From Conchocele bisecta (taxonomy: Eukaryota > Mollusca > Bivalvia > Lucinida > Thyasiridae), in the NCBI GenBank assembly GCA_029237695.1, contig CM055265.1:84314447-84378446 (forward strand): a stretch of 64,000 nt of DNA, read 5' to 3'. Under the pieces are notes generated by a model that saw only the letters and a list, made by a program, of their open reading frames with translations, made no database searches and was not told the DNA's origin. Position numbers and translations under genes: made by a program. Below, piece by piece: positions 1-11,480 of the stretch; position 1 is the stretch's first letter; each line of letters starts with the position of its first letter.

Positions 1-878
1 GACGCGATGCCTTGCACCTTAGTACACATATTATGATGTCATGACTTGACGGCACGTACTTGTGACATCACTGAACTTGAATACATGTTTGACGTCATGG
101 CCATGGTGTCTTGACAAAATATTATAGCAAGGATACTTGCACGAGTTCCTCGCAGCATCAATGACTTAGAAATGCTTCAGGCGCTCGCCTAACTGTTGTT
201 CTTTGACATTGTCACTCTTTTTCGTCGGTTATCCTTATATATATATGAATTCAAAATGGTGAAAGCATAATTTAACTGGCTACATATCAGCGAAGTCCTC
301 GCTTACACTGCACCTTGAATCCTAAATAATCTTAAATATGAACAACCTAGTGTATGCCAACGATATTACCATCTATTATCTTGGTAAATTGAGACACTTT
401 TGAACAATTCAATCCAGTACTTAGCGAATGATAAGCTATTTAATGCCACTCATTTTATCATAAACGGAGGTAGACACTCAACTATATTGTAAGGGACCTG
501 CAGTCTGGTTTTTGTCGGGATGATTATCCAGATATCGGGTTTGGTAGCTCCGCACCAACAAGGATCAACTATCAACTAAATATTGGCTGAGAATAGAATA
601 CGAGAGCGAATGTCAATTCAACAAGTTTAATAAAGTTTTAACACCAATTAAAGTATTTTGTACAAACTGAATATTGGATTATGTGGTGCAGAATATGTCG
701 TTTCCACATTGTGGCAGAAATGAACACCTGCCAAACAGAACAATAATGGGAATCTCAACCTCCAAGTAACCTCTGCAACTAATCAACATGTGTCGGTAAT
801 CTTGGTTAAATATTCAACATGTTCTCATGTTATAGTACATTACAGTTTGGAGTGTTTAAAGATGGGTGTGGTAACCAT
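1..878. other. intergenic, no gene seen
   Basis: AT-rich sequence without a convincing coding frame, RNA gene or repeat that I can pair with another copy in this window. Confidence 0.5.
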
Positions 879-890
879 GGGCGGATTCAA

Positions 891-931
<41 letters not shown>

Positions 932-1175
932 CGGGTGGGGGGGGGGGACCCGGCGCGCGCTCCCCCCCCCCCCTAAAATTCGCCGAGTAAAGATTTTTTA
1001 CAAGTTACAAGGCACTTTTTTTGCTCCAAAATGCGCCAGAACGCAGGAAATGCGATGTAGATTTTTAAAAAAAATCCGGACCCCCCATAGCGCTATCCCA
1101 AGCTCTGATAATATAGTCAAGTATTGCAAAATAGTTACGGCCTCCCCCCTAACCAGAAATCCTGGATCCGCGCCT
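879..1175. mobile_element. short inverted-repeat element (MITE) with a 40-G tract
   Basis: The ends are imperfect inverted repeats: GGGCGGATTCA at the left and TGGATCCGCGCC at the right. Inside are an uninterrupted run of 40 G (891-930), a second G-rich stretch, a GC-rich bridge and a run of C (about 961-973). The glycine-rich frames read through this tract are low-complexity artefacts. Superfamily not determined; no clear target duplication was found. Confidence 0.6.
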
Positions 1176-4100
1176 GGTGACAAAGGGCACATGGCCACAA
1201 TCCCTGATCCTTACAATATAATGACATATATATCCAGGGTTTGTATTGAATTTGGCAAAACAAATGCATCAAAATCTCTCTAATAGATTCAGAATCGGTG
1301 ATTTCAATGCAGCTCCTTCATTGTGTGTGTATAAGCAATATATAATACACAAAACACACAGTGAGGTCGGTGGAGTTTTCGAAAAGTCTTGAAATTAATT
1401 GGAAATTTGATGGTCATAAACTTGCTTTTCGCACGATTTGTTGTATCAAATCATCAGCTTATCACTTGACTGCATAATAATGTATGTCTGAATCAGGCGA
1501 TGGTAATGCGATCCTCAAGAAAGACACCTGGCAACAATTATAAGGTATCACGCTACCAGATCTGCCCGACATCTTGTTTTGTCACAAAGTTATATAATGT
1601 TATAAGCCGCCTACTGCAGATGTACACGTGCACTGTCTACAAACAAATACTCCATTTGCAGCAATTCCTTATTTGAAAATTATTCATACGGAATTACGTT
1701 ACTTGGGCCGCAATACAAAACATGACGTTACATTAATAGCAACTGCAATAAACATTATGTTCATACTTTGTCTTGGCCTAATGGGAAACACCTGGAAAGG
1801 CTATGAGATATCCAAATTTGGTGTTGACATGCGATAAAAGATGACAAATCTATAGGACTTGTCCGGGTATTTTATCAACACCCCTTGAATACGCCGCTGA
1901 TAAAAACGTAATTTCAACGTCATTGATCTAAAACGTCATTTAAGTTTTTACCACGCGTCATAAAAATACTTCTAAAATGAAAAATAATTGGGATACATTG
2001 ATAATTTTGGCGACATATGGCTTTTAAAAGATGTACAATTCAGAATACGCGAACAAGTAAAAACTGAAAATGTTGTCATTAAGCATGGCGCGGCTCATAT
2101 GTATTACATTAAACTAAAGTAAAACATATAATGAAAAGTCATGCAGAGCATGATGTTATTAGCCGATCAAATCAGGGTAAAGTGCATCGAACATATGTAG
2201 GTGTCTCTGGTAACATTGTCAATGGTAAACTATTTTCGACCACAGTTCTGTACCCAGCGTTGACATTTTTCTCGATTTTGTGCAGGTTTTGGAAACCCGT
2301 TCCCAAATCCATCCAATAGCAGCAATGCCATAGCAGCAATGTTTTGTTGTCACCATTATGTTGCGAAATATTCCAGCGTAACACCTGTACTGTATGCTCT
2401 ATTTATCTACAAATTACACTCCGCAATACACAAAGTTGTAGTCACTGTGTGTTTGTCCGAATTCTGTGGCAGCAAGCGAGTGGGCGGAGCTACCAGAGCT
2501 ATATATATCTAGCGGTTACAGTGTCATCTAAAAATAGACGCAAGCTCCTGCGTATTCAGGCACATGCCCAGATTGGCCTAATGTGCCCCATCCGTGATTT
2601 TTTGCGCGATGTCGGGCGCAAGACAATCAATAATTTGCGGCATTGACAATAATTAAGGGGGATTGCCACAATCGCGCGTGCTGGATGCATCCCTGCCATC
2701 CCTGCATGATACGTAAACAAAGTTCGCTATGAAGGGCAATTCTTCGTTTTGATTGGTGGAAAATTTTGTGAATATTAACTAGCGTCAAATGACACGCATA
2801 CGCGATCCAATGGGATAAACCCGAGATGCTGGGATAAACCCGAAAATGCTGGGTTGCTAGTAAGGAGATTTTGAGCAGAGGTCGATTATAAATTAGCCGA
2901 ATAAACACATTTTACGCGATTATACGTGGCTGAAACTTGTTCTGTTTAATAAATAAAAGCTTTAAATTAGCCCAATAATCGGCGTATGTTGGCGTATATG
3001 GCCATTAGAGCCAACTATGGACTTCAACAACAATAACTTCCGGGTTAAATCTCTTCCGCGTTCAGCTCATTACGTATTCAAAATTGTGTTATTTGGCTAT
3101 AAGTAAAGTTTTAAACGGAGATAATTGCCAAAAATGCAAACTTTATCGGTTGATGCAATTTGGAAGTGATACAGAAAAATTCGCGTTCGTAGATTACCGA
3201 ATAGCGGAGAAAAGGGTTGCTACAAACTTTTTCAGAATTCGATGGATAACCAATATATTAGCCGATCTATAAATAGATCGGCTAATAATTATTACTGTCA
3301 ATAGTATAGGTTGTAGGTACTACATGTATTTGTATTTGCAAATTGGATCAGGGACCATACATACAATGGATATAGAAAATATATCTTCTACCATGCTGAA
3401 TAAATTATTTGTAGCACATAGTACTTGTGTGGCAAAGGAAATACTAAAATACAGAACATTGAGATAGCGGTAAGCGATACTAGTAACCACGTTTTAATAA
3501 GACTGGATAAATACATTGTGCACTTTTAAGATTTCAGCCACGCAATTAAATGAGTTTGTTTGACACAAGAATAATTGGGTAATATATTGATGAAACTGGT
3601 ATAATACATATCCAAGTTACGCATAACATAGACACTATTATATCATGCATTCCAATATTCTTACCTTGACCTGTTCCCAGTCATCAGCAAGAACAGGACT
3701 AAAATGTGTAGTTGGCACATGTACTTGTCTACATGTATATAATAGTAGTAAAAGTGTATAACTTGCTGATAGGCTGAAAACCAGCGAGAGGAAACATATC
3801 TGCATCTCGGTCGGGCAGGCGACTACTGAATGCAATATGTGTGACATGAGAACGTGTGCGTTTCAATGTGTATGATCTTTATCCATTAGTGTAAGTGCGC
3901 ACCAGTGCATGCATCATGGCCTTTGCCTAATACATTTAATATAATGCTCCATTAGTGCACACTCCCATTAGAGACTTCCATTACTATATTGTATATTGCA
4001 AGTAAGGTATTGTAAGTTAATATTTAACAAGGATTTCATAAAATAACATTTGCTAACCTGTATGGTTGATGTACCATTTCATAGTGTCCATGTAAACAAA

Positions 4101-4679
4101 GCAATTGAAGGTGCATGTTCTGTCTAAAAGCATACTTATACTCTCTACAATTAGATACTATATATTCATATAGCATCTATGTACACATACAGCGTGTTAC
4201 ATAAAAAGGGTATCAAAACTGATTGCTTATAACATACTCATATCTATGAATTATCAATATTTTTTCTTCATCTTCTTCCCAGTTCCAACTTATCGGACAC
4301 ATATGTACATTTTATATACATGTACTAGTAATCTTATATTTCACATATTGCTATACAATCTGATTCCTATGATAAATGATGACGTCATCAGTTTTTCGAC
4401 TTTGTCTACAACACGACGTCTTCGACGTGACGTCCATTCGCATCTATCCTATTTGCTGAATTTGCAATCGTTACTCTTGAACACCTGTCCTTTAAAATGT
4501 GCACCACCCGCCCATTAAAAAATCCATTATCCCACCCACTTGGTCTCGTACAGTACTATGCTCTACAGACTCTTTGGCGGATATTAAATAATTAAACAAG
4601 TGATATTCATTGATATCAGAATGGTAACCACCGCAATCTTGGAATTAAAAATGGCCACCATGAGAAACATTAATTTTAC
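1176..4679. other. intergenic, no gene seen
   Basis: No ORF with recognisable protein character. Small structures only: a GGGATAAACCCGA motif repeated with about 20-bp spacing near 2,811-2,853, and the perfect palindrome listed separately at 3,257-3,286. Confidence 0.5.
3257..3286. repeat. perfect 14-bp-stem palindrome
   Basis: The arm ATTAGCCGATCTAT is followed after two bases by its exact reverse complement. Related ATTAGCC words occur at 2,891 and 2,965, so this may be the core of a decayed foldback MITE. No second full copy was seen. Confidence 0.6.
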
Positions 4680-4684
4680 GATAT

Positions 4685-5088
4685 CAAGGTGTATGATCAC
4701 GTGGTACTAACAACAACAACAACAAGTACTGAAATTTCCAGAATCCTTCTGATTCAAAGTACGTATTCTTTTATAGTGTCCTTATTACGTAACGTAACGG
4801 ATTTTGATGAAATATGGCGCATCAAACGCGTCTTGTTAAGCTGCATTTGGTTGTCTTTGTATTTTCGCCCAAACTTCTGTCGTTTTTGCGAAGAATCGAT
4901 TCTTCGCAAAAACATCATAAGTCTGTGCCAAACTCCCTGGACCACCAAATGCAGCTCACGAAGACGCGTTTGCTGCGCCATATTTCATCAAAATCCATTT
5001 CATATTAAGGAAAATATCAAATAATACTTTCAAGATTTCAACACTTTCAGCCACTGTTGTTGGTATAACCACGTGATCATGCACCTTG
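4685..5088. mobile_element. 404-bp foldback MITE, copy 1
   Basis: Ends are CAAGGTGTATGATCACGTGG and the reverse complement of CAAGGTGCATGATCACGTGG. Most of the element is a long inverted repeat centred on GAAGAATCGATTCTTC. The flanks GATAT at 4,680-4,684 and 5,089-5,093 form a 5-bp target duplication. A second copy is at 56,110-56,488. A 5-bp duplication and a CAAGGTG start would fit a Transib-like source, but this is only an inference. Confidence 0.85.
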
Positions 5089-5431
5089 GATATGTTGTAT
5101 TTGAAGCAAATTGGAGGCATAATTCGTAAGCAATCCAGCTTTGAAAGAATAAACAATTTTACATGTTGACTTTTAATGATACCAACACATAATTAACGGT
5201 ATAATTTTCAAGATGGCCGCCCAGAGTATAGATAAATTAGATACTTATATTAAACGTATACAGCGTGTACTCCTAGGAGTGTTATACACTAATATCTAAG
5301 TACTCCATTATCATCACATTTCTCACAGGCGATAGTCTGACCTTTACGGTGGCAATGCATGGCGGGCATTTTTCAAAATGGCTGCCATCAAAAACTGTGT
5401 TTACCCATATAACAGCCAACGACAACTCGGG

Positions 5432-5570
5432 ACGAATTAGCAGATTTATTGACACTTTCGGAACATACCCCGAAAACTCCAACCATAAATAGAGGATCTC
5501 AAACGAGTTTCCATTTGATATGAAATTTATTAAACGAGTCGCGCACAATTTATGCACCGAGCCTCTGGCG
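5432..5570. repeat. fragments of two dispersed repeats joined
   Basis: 5,432-5,485 matches the arm of the 2.76-kb inverted-repeat element (21,333-21,392), including ACACTTTCGGAACATACCCC. From 5,486 it continues directly into the AATAGAGGATCTC family also seen at 6,776 and 8,053. It is a junction of two mobile sequences, with no gene. Confidence 0.65.
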
Positions 5571-6096
5571 AAACCAACATTACTATCCTACTATCTGTGC
5601 CTGGGAGAGAATTAGTCGAAAAGTCGAAAAATCAACGGCTGAATCTAATCTGCAGTAACTTGCTCCCTCAATACACGACCTCAATACAGGTTACATTCCA
5701 CCATTGATTGCTACTATATCATTTAACAGAAACCTGTTTCACCTGGATTTATTTAAAATACATATAGAATGGAATACTTTCTGTCAGACTAGCATTTTCA
5801 TAATGAATTAACTTGTGGACAGTAAAATATGAGGAGAAAACAAGGTGTTGGCAATCATGTAAGAAATTCCCATGACTCGTAAGGCATGCTTGATTAAAAA
5901 AGCAGACGCTCGATAATGGATCAACGAATGATATGGTCATGTGACGTGAATACGTGAAAGGCAGTCAAATGAAAATTCTCTCATATTTTTTGTTGCAGGA
6001 GTAAATGTATATGTACTTCTAATAATTCCAATCCGAAATTCACCAGTAACCAGAAGCAGTTAGCTCAAAGCAAGCAAAATGTTTCGTACTATTTCT

Positions 6097-6650
6097 TCAA
6101 TATGTACTACTTTCGACTGGAACAGTAACTAATTTGGTATCTGAGGTTGTGGACCGTATTGATACGGACTGTTTCCTATTTGACAAGTAGTTTTCGATCC
6201 AGTGTAAAATACAACCATTTAATCCATGTTGCCTTAGCTTAAATAGTAACCCATTGTGCCATACTCTACCAAAGGCTTTATAAATATCACAAAACACTAT
6301 ACATGTAGATTGTCGTTCATCAAATGCCTGACATATTTGATGGTGAATGTCTATAAGTTGATATACCGTTGAGTGGCCTGGTAAATAACCAGATTGCCTG
6401 TTATAAATAAATTGTTGTGAGTGCAAGTGATTATAAATATGTTTATATAAACAGTATTCTCTCCATTACCTTACATAGACAGCTTAATGACACTATCGGG
6501 CGATAATTTGAAGGCGTCTGTGGACACCTCTTTTTAAATAGAGGAATTACACTTGCTAATTTCACACCATCGGAAATTGACATTCATCGACAGATTGAAT
6601 TCATCTGGCCCCAACATACCCAATGCGGCTTTTATCATGTTTAGTTTAGA
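6097..6650 (-). pseudogene. non-LTR (LINE) retrotransposon reverse-transcriptase fragment
   Basis: Reading the minus strand, about 6,590-6,480 gives reverse-transcriptase start motifs (VIPLFKK, then NYRPI), followed after a frameshift near 6,440 by SGYLPGHSTVYQL and FCDIYKAFGRVWH. The latter is motif A of a Jockey/CR1-type polymerase; its catalytic Asp is kept, but the Asp usual in AFDRVWH is Gly. Motifs B and C, endonuclease and tail are absent. This is a truncated, frameshifted relic. It encoded the enzyme that copies LINE RNA into DNA at the target site; it cannot be functional here. Confidence 0.85.
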
Positions 6651-6775
6651 TGATAAGATCTGACAACGAGCGTGGTTAGTTTAGATTTTGTCTGGCATCT
6701 GGGAAGCAGTGGACAGCTGATATAACTCACAAACAACATTTACCCAGGCTTATGCTACTTAGGAGAGACATTATC

Positions 6776-7112
6776 ATAAATAGAGGATCTTAAACGAGTT
6801 TCCATTTGATATGAGATTTATGAAACGAGTCACACGCAATACTCTCATAACAAATAGAAATGAGTAAAATTACTTAGTCACTAACGCTTCGAATGACGTT
6901 TAAAGCACGGTGATATCAACGTCAAAGCAGTATTGCTTTGTCGTGTCATTAGGGACTTCTTCATTTTTCCCCGTTTGGCATAACGTTAGCGCATAATACG
7001 AATACGTAATTAGGGTGATGCGGTCAGCCAGTCAAATTCGCTCCAGGTGTTATTACACGGGTGTCCTATCACTTTTATGAAATGGGTTACAGAACGTCAT
7101 AACAAGGTCAAC
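6776..7112. repeat. AGAGGATC dispersed repeat, copy 2
   Basis: Begins ATAAATAGAGGATC and ends near CATAACAAGG, like the copy at 8,053-8,451, though the middle differs. Ends are approximate. Contains no coding frame. Confidence 0.5.
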
Positions 7113-7746
7113 CCCATTTGCAACCCGAATCACCAGTGCAACCCAAGATCAGCCTACCTCCATGCATAGTTTGAGAATTACCCGCCGGCATTTACATAAT
7201 CTGTAGTTTGCTAAGATAGTTCTCTGTTCAAAACGGTTTCGTTTGCTAATCAGTGCACAATGTTTAATAAGCTGTCTGCCAAACTATTCAATGTGGGATC
7301 GTAGCTAGTTATATCCCGTTAAACTTATTTATAGACAATCCGGTCCAAATTGTGCTATTTAATTTTATGTTTGTAATAATAGTGAATTAGTGAATGTAAC
7401 ATAATCTGTTGTGAAAAGGCGTCAATAAAATGATTTCGACTGGTATACATCCAAATCATCTTACATATCTACACAGTCAGATCTTGGTATACATTGTTTG
7501 CCAGATTCATATTTTCACACTTATTACTGTTATTGCAATCAGTGTAGACTCCGATGTGCAGTCTGATCTGGGTCTACACTGTTGGCAAAAAATACAAAAA
7601 AATATTGTTTGTGCTATTCAGTAAGAAACAAATGCTGAAATACAGCACAGGACCAGATCTCTATTAATAGATTTGCAAATGGAAACAACTAGCTAAGATC
7701 CATCACTAACTAGTAATTGACGGTCATATAGAGACGGGACCACAGT
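7113..7746. other. intergenic, no gene seen
   Basis: AT-rich. Around 7,470-7,590 there are decayed words (CAGTCTGATCTGG, GTGTAGACTCC) resembling the interior of the CTGTGACTGGAG MITE family, too degraded to bound. Confidence 0.4.
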
Positions 7747-7750
7747 TTAA

Positions 7751-8658
7751 AGGTACATGCACACTCAGTAGGCACAACATGTTGTTTATAGGAATTAAAT
7801 AAGTGTCTAATGGTGTCACTATTCCACCAGTTCTAAAAAATACGAGTGCCCGCTATACAGATACAATCATTTGGTAATATTTATGTTACTGATGGTGACT
7901 TGCGGTGGTATCAGGCTATTTTCATATGCAACTGAGGCATGATATTTTTTAATTATTTATACTAATTAAATGCGTCACCTGACAGAATAATATTTTCGAC
8001 ATATTATAAAGTACATGTATGATCATTGCACATCAAACAATAAATACAGAGAATAAATAGAGGATCTCAAACGATTTACCATTTGATATGAGATTTATGA
8101 AACGAGTCACACACAATGTATGCACCGAGCCTCTGGCGGACGAGTTTCATAAATCTCATATCAAAGATAAACGAGTTTCAGATTATGTTTATCACATGAC
8201 TTCAGCATACAAAAGTCAGAAATCTTGGAGATACCAAATACGTTTCAGTTCAGTAGACACCATTGACTATTTACGCATCTATTTGAAAATCTCCACAGAT
8301 TAAAATAGTGTTTAAGCATAGCAATAACATTATTAGAAATATTCCATATAACAGGTACCTGTTCTTTGCAAATACTTCATACTACCAAACGGGAGCTCAT
8401 TCTGACAATTTATGAAATGGGTTAAAACACGCCATAACAAGGGTTTCATGTAATAAATAGTAATGTTCGTTAACATTTTAAGGAAACACGGTTATCGCCC
8501 CTGATATGAGTGTGGAAATTTACGTCTGATATAAAATGTATAATAATACCAATCAATACGCGGGGTAATGGTGAATGAATGTTTATTTTACCAGAACATG
8601 CATCAGATGATGTCTCTGATATAAAGAACAGTTTGTGACTACTGAGTGGGCATGCACA
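7751..8658. mobile_element. TTAA-target MITE, copy 1 (interrupted)
   Basis: Flanked by TTAA on both sides (7,747-7,750 and 8,659-8,662). Inverted ends are AGGTACATGCACACTCAGTAG and the complement of ATGTGCATGCCCACTCAGTAG. Other copies are at 27,860-28,314 and 50,634-51,845. TTAA targeting fits piggyBac or Kolobok-type transposases; no transposase is present. A second repeat is inserted at 8,061-8,451. Confidence 0.85.
8061..8451. mobile_element. 391-bp element nested in the TTAA MITE
   Basis: AATAAATAG occurs on both sides (8,052-8,060 and 8,452-8,460) and once at the empty site of the 50.6-kb MITE copy (about 51,637-51,645), so it behaves as a 9-bp target duplication. However, the same word precedes other family members, so part of it may belong to the element. 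The left part contains an inverted pair GATATGAGATTTATGAAACG. Confidence 0.65.
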
Positions 8659-8662
8659 TTTA

Positions 8663-9720
8663 AAGTCTCGTCCGACAGACCAGTGGGATGGACATGATGG
8701 AAATACTATGAACGTATGTGTTAATGCCCTAAACGAGGTTAAGTTCATATTGTATTTCACAAACATACATAAACATTCGCATTGACCTTTGACATGGGGG
8801 ATTTATACGCATATCGACGTTTTACCCGCCAAGTGGGCGGTATGTGACGAGGGGCGACATAGCGAGGGTCAACACCTGGGGAATTAGACAGCAAAATAAT
8901 CCGAGCAAAGGGAATTGGACAGAAAAACAAAATCCTAGCATGGGTTGGCTGGCAGGCTGGCTGGCTGGCACAACATTCGGAGTTCATGCGAAATTCATGT
9001 ATTTTGCATACTCTATAATGTAGTATAATCTGCTCCGTGGAAGAGACATATTAGTGTAACTTCAATATATTCTCAAGCATGAACGGCCCCGCAAAATAAG
9101 ATCTGCCAACACCATCATGCTAACCATGCTAACGGCCTGCACAACGGGGAACAGTCATTTTATCATGTTTATGGGCCCCAAGTGACTGGCAACTGTATCT
9201 TCACTTGTAAGAGAGAGAGAGAGAGAGAGGGACACATGAACTCAACGTCTGAGAGGGGTCAGTGGTTTTATCAGATTTATTAGATTATCAGCATGATACT
9301 GATGTATTATAGTTACAGGATAGCATGTTTTCAATAATCAATTGTATGGCCGTGTCATCTGTCTTACTCAACACGTTTATAATGTTTTCACACTGGATTA
9401 ATGGGCTACATAAACATGATAAACATAAAATATCACAATGATGGCATGCAGTTAATGACGTGCTTTTCAAACAATTTGTTTCCGTTGGGCACCACTGTAT
9501 AAAACACTGATTGCAACCTACATGACCTACGCAGACCCATAATAGTTTGCAAAGTTTGATAAGAACATACATTCAAAAGGGTTGCCGTGTTGTTGGTGAA
9601 AACCAGTAGTGTTCACATTTTCGATCCAAATGACATGTTTTGACTACAAGTTGAATCGTCTCAACGAGACTGATCACATGCTGTCACGACAGAGATACAC
9701 ATTGCCATGCTTACTGTCAT
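8663..9720. other. intergenic, no gene seen
   Basis: No coding signal. Holds a short (GA)n microsatellite at about 9,211-9,229 and a CTGG-rich patch near 8,943-8,968. Confidence 0.45.
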
Positions 9721-9723
9721 AGG

Positions 9724-11480
9724 TTATTTTTGAAAACTAACCATGCTAACAGGAAATGTGTTGAATATCGACATAACTAGGAAGTTATTTAAAATACTAT
9801 AGCTGGCACGGTTATCCTAGCCATGTAAGTGTATATAGTGTCCGAAATCAAACTATATGTATATATGGTATATGTAGAGTGTATGTACCACATAATGAAC
9901 ATAGCGAAACTTGTGTATATGTGATATGCATATGTGAAGCACAGACATCATGATTAAACACACCATGACAATGACGACTTGCCTTCTACACGTACGAGGC
10001 ACCTACTCCACATGCAGTGAGCAGGTTTAAATTGTTTTCTTACAACATGTACATGGTATGTAGTATCCATGATCATGATGGTACATCTTCAATTTTGGTT
10101 ACTCGACTGATGCTAGTGACCATGGTCGTATTGGTTGTTTTTCTCATTATAATTTGAGGAAGTGAGTACACATAACTGGCATCGGTTATGTTTGTCCAAA
10201 ACAAACAAAACATGTGTTGAATGTCAATATAACTTGAGGAAGTTATCTGAGCCCTGAAAATAGAATGTGGCCGCAATCAAACCATACATGGTATATGAAA
10301 ATTGCATGTACACCATCATGAAGATAACGAGAGCCATGTACGATGTGTATATCTACATGTTATGTACATACATGTATGTGAAACCCAGCTATGGGTTGTT
10401 GTTGTTTTTTTAAAAATAACGTGATACAGTTAGTACACATAACTGGCGTAGGTTATGTTAGTCAAAAACAAATACGAACTATGTTGAATATCAACATAAC
10501 TTGAGGTAGTTATTCAAAATAACTGACACGCGTTATCCTAGCCCTGAAAATATAATGTGGCCACAATCAAACTATGCATGGTATATGACAATTGCATGTA
10601 CAACATCATGAAGATAACGAGACATGTGTATCATGTGTATATCTACATGTTAGGTACATACATGTATGTGAAACCGAGCTATGGGTTGTTTTTCAAGATA
10701 ATATGAGACAGTTATTACACATAACTGGTATAGGTTATGCTTGTCAAAAACCAATACGAACTATGTTGAATGTCAACATAACTTGAGGAAGTTATTTAAA
10801 ATAACTGGCACGGGTTATTCTAATATAGTGCATGCCTGACAAACTATACATGGTAATCGGGAATTGCATGCACATCATCAGAAACATATCGAAAATGGTG
10901 TGTACATCTAAATGTTTTCCGCGTTTGTGAATCCCAGGTATGGTCATTACGATCATGACTGCGTGTCTTAACCACCTCAGTATAAGGTTGTACCAACCCC
11001 ATGTGCTGTGAGCAATGTATTTAACAATACCTGTTCTATTTGGGTTACTTGACTCATGCTGTAATCGTCACATGGTTCTGTAGAATTTTGGGTCAATGTT
11101 GCTTGCAAAAGTCACTAAACACACTGACATAGGTTATTTTGTCAAAACCAAACACGTAACGGGTTGATATAAAATAAGAAGTTATTTCCAGTGTCTATAT
11201 ATAGACAGATACAGTGTACGCATGCCAAACTATGCATCATGCTCGTAACGAGTAATGATGTTGGACCCACTCCATGCGCTGTGAGCATGGTGGACAAAGC
11301 GTTATAGAACTGATTAGGTAATGGACTAGTGCTTGGCGCCACATGGTTATGTGGTTGTTCTCTCAAATTAACAATTAAATTATAAAACATAACTGACATG
11401 TTATTTCAACGGAAGCAAACATGACACTTGTTGAATGTCATCATAACTTGAGGAAGTTATTAAATATAACTGACACGGGT
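9724..11480. repeat. degenerate tandem repeat, about 275-bp core unit
   Basis: The motif GTTGAAT.TCAACATAACTTGAGGAAGTTATT recurs in varied form near 9,760, 10,215, 10,485, 10,763, 11,160 and 11,435. It is followed by GGCACGGGTTAT, an AATGTGGCC-AATCAAACTAT word and a TACATGTATGTG stretch. The three middle units are spaced about 275 bp; the outer ones are more diverged and further apart. No coding potential. Confidence 0.7.

Noticed and set aside
790..1283. Glycine-rich open frames over the G-tract
   Set aside because: Homopolymer translation within a MITE; no start context or domain.
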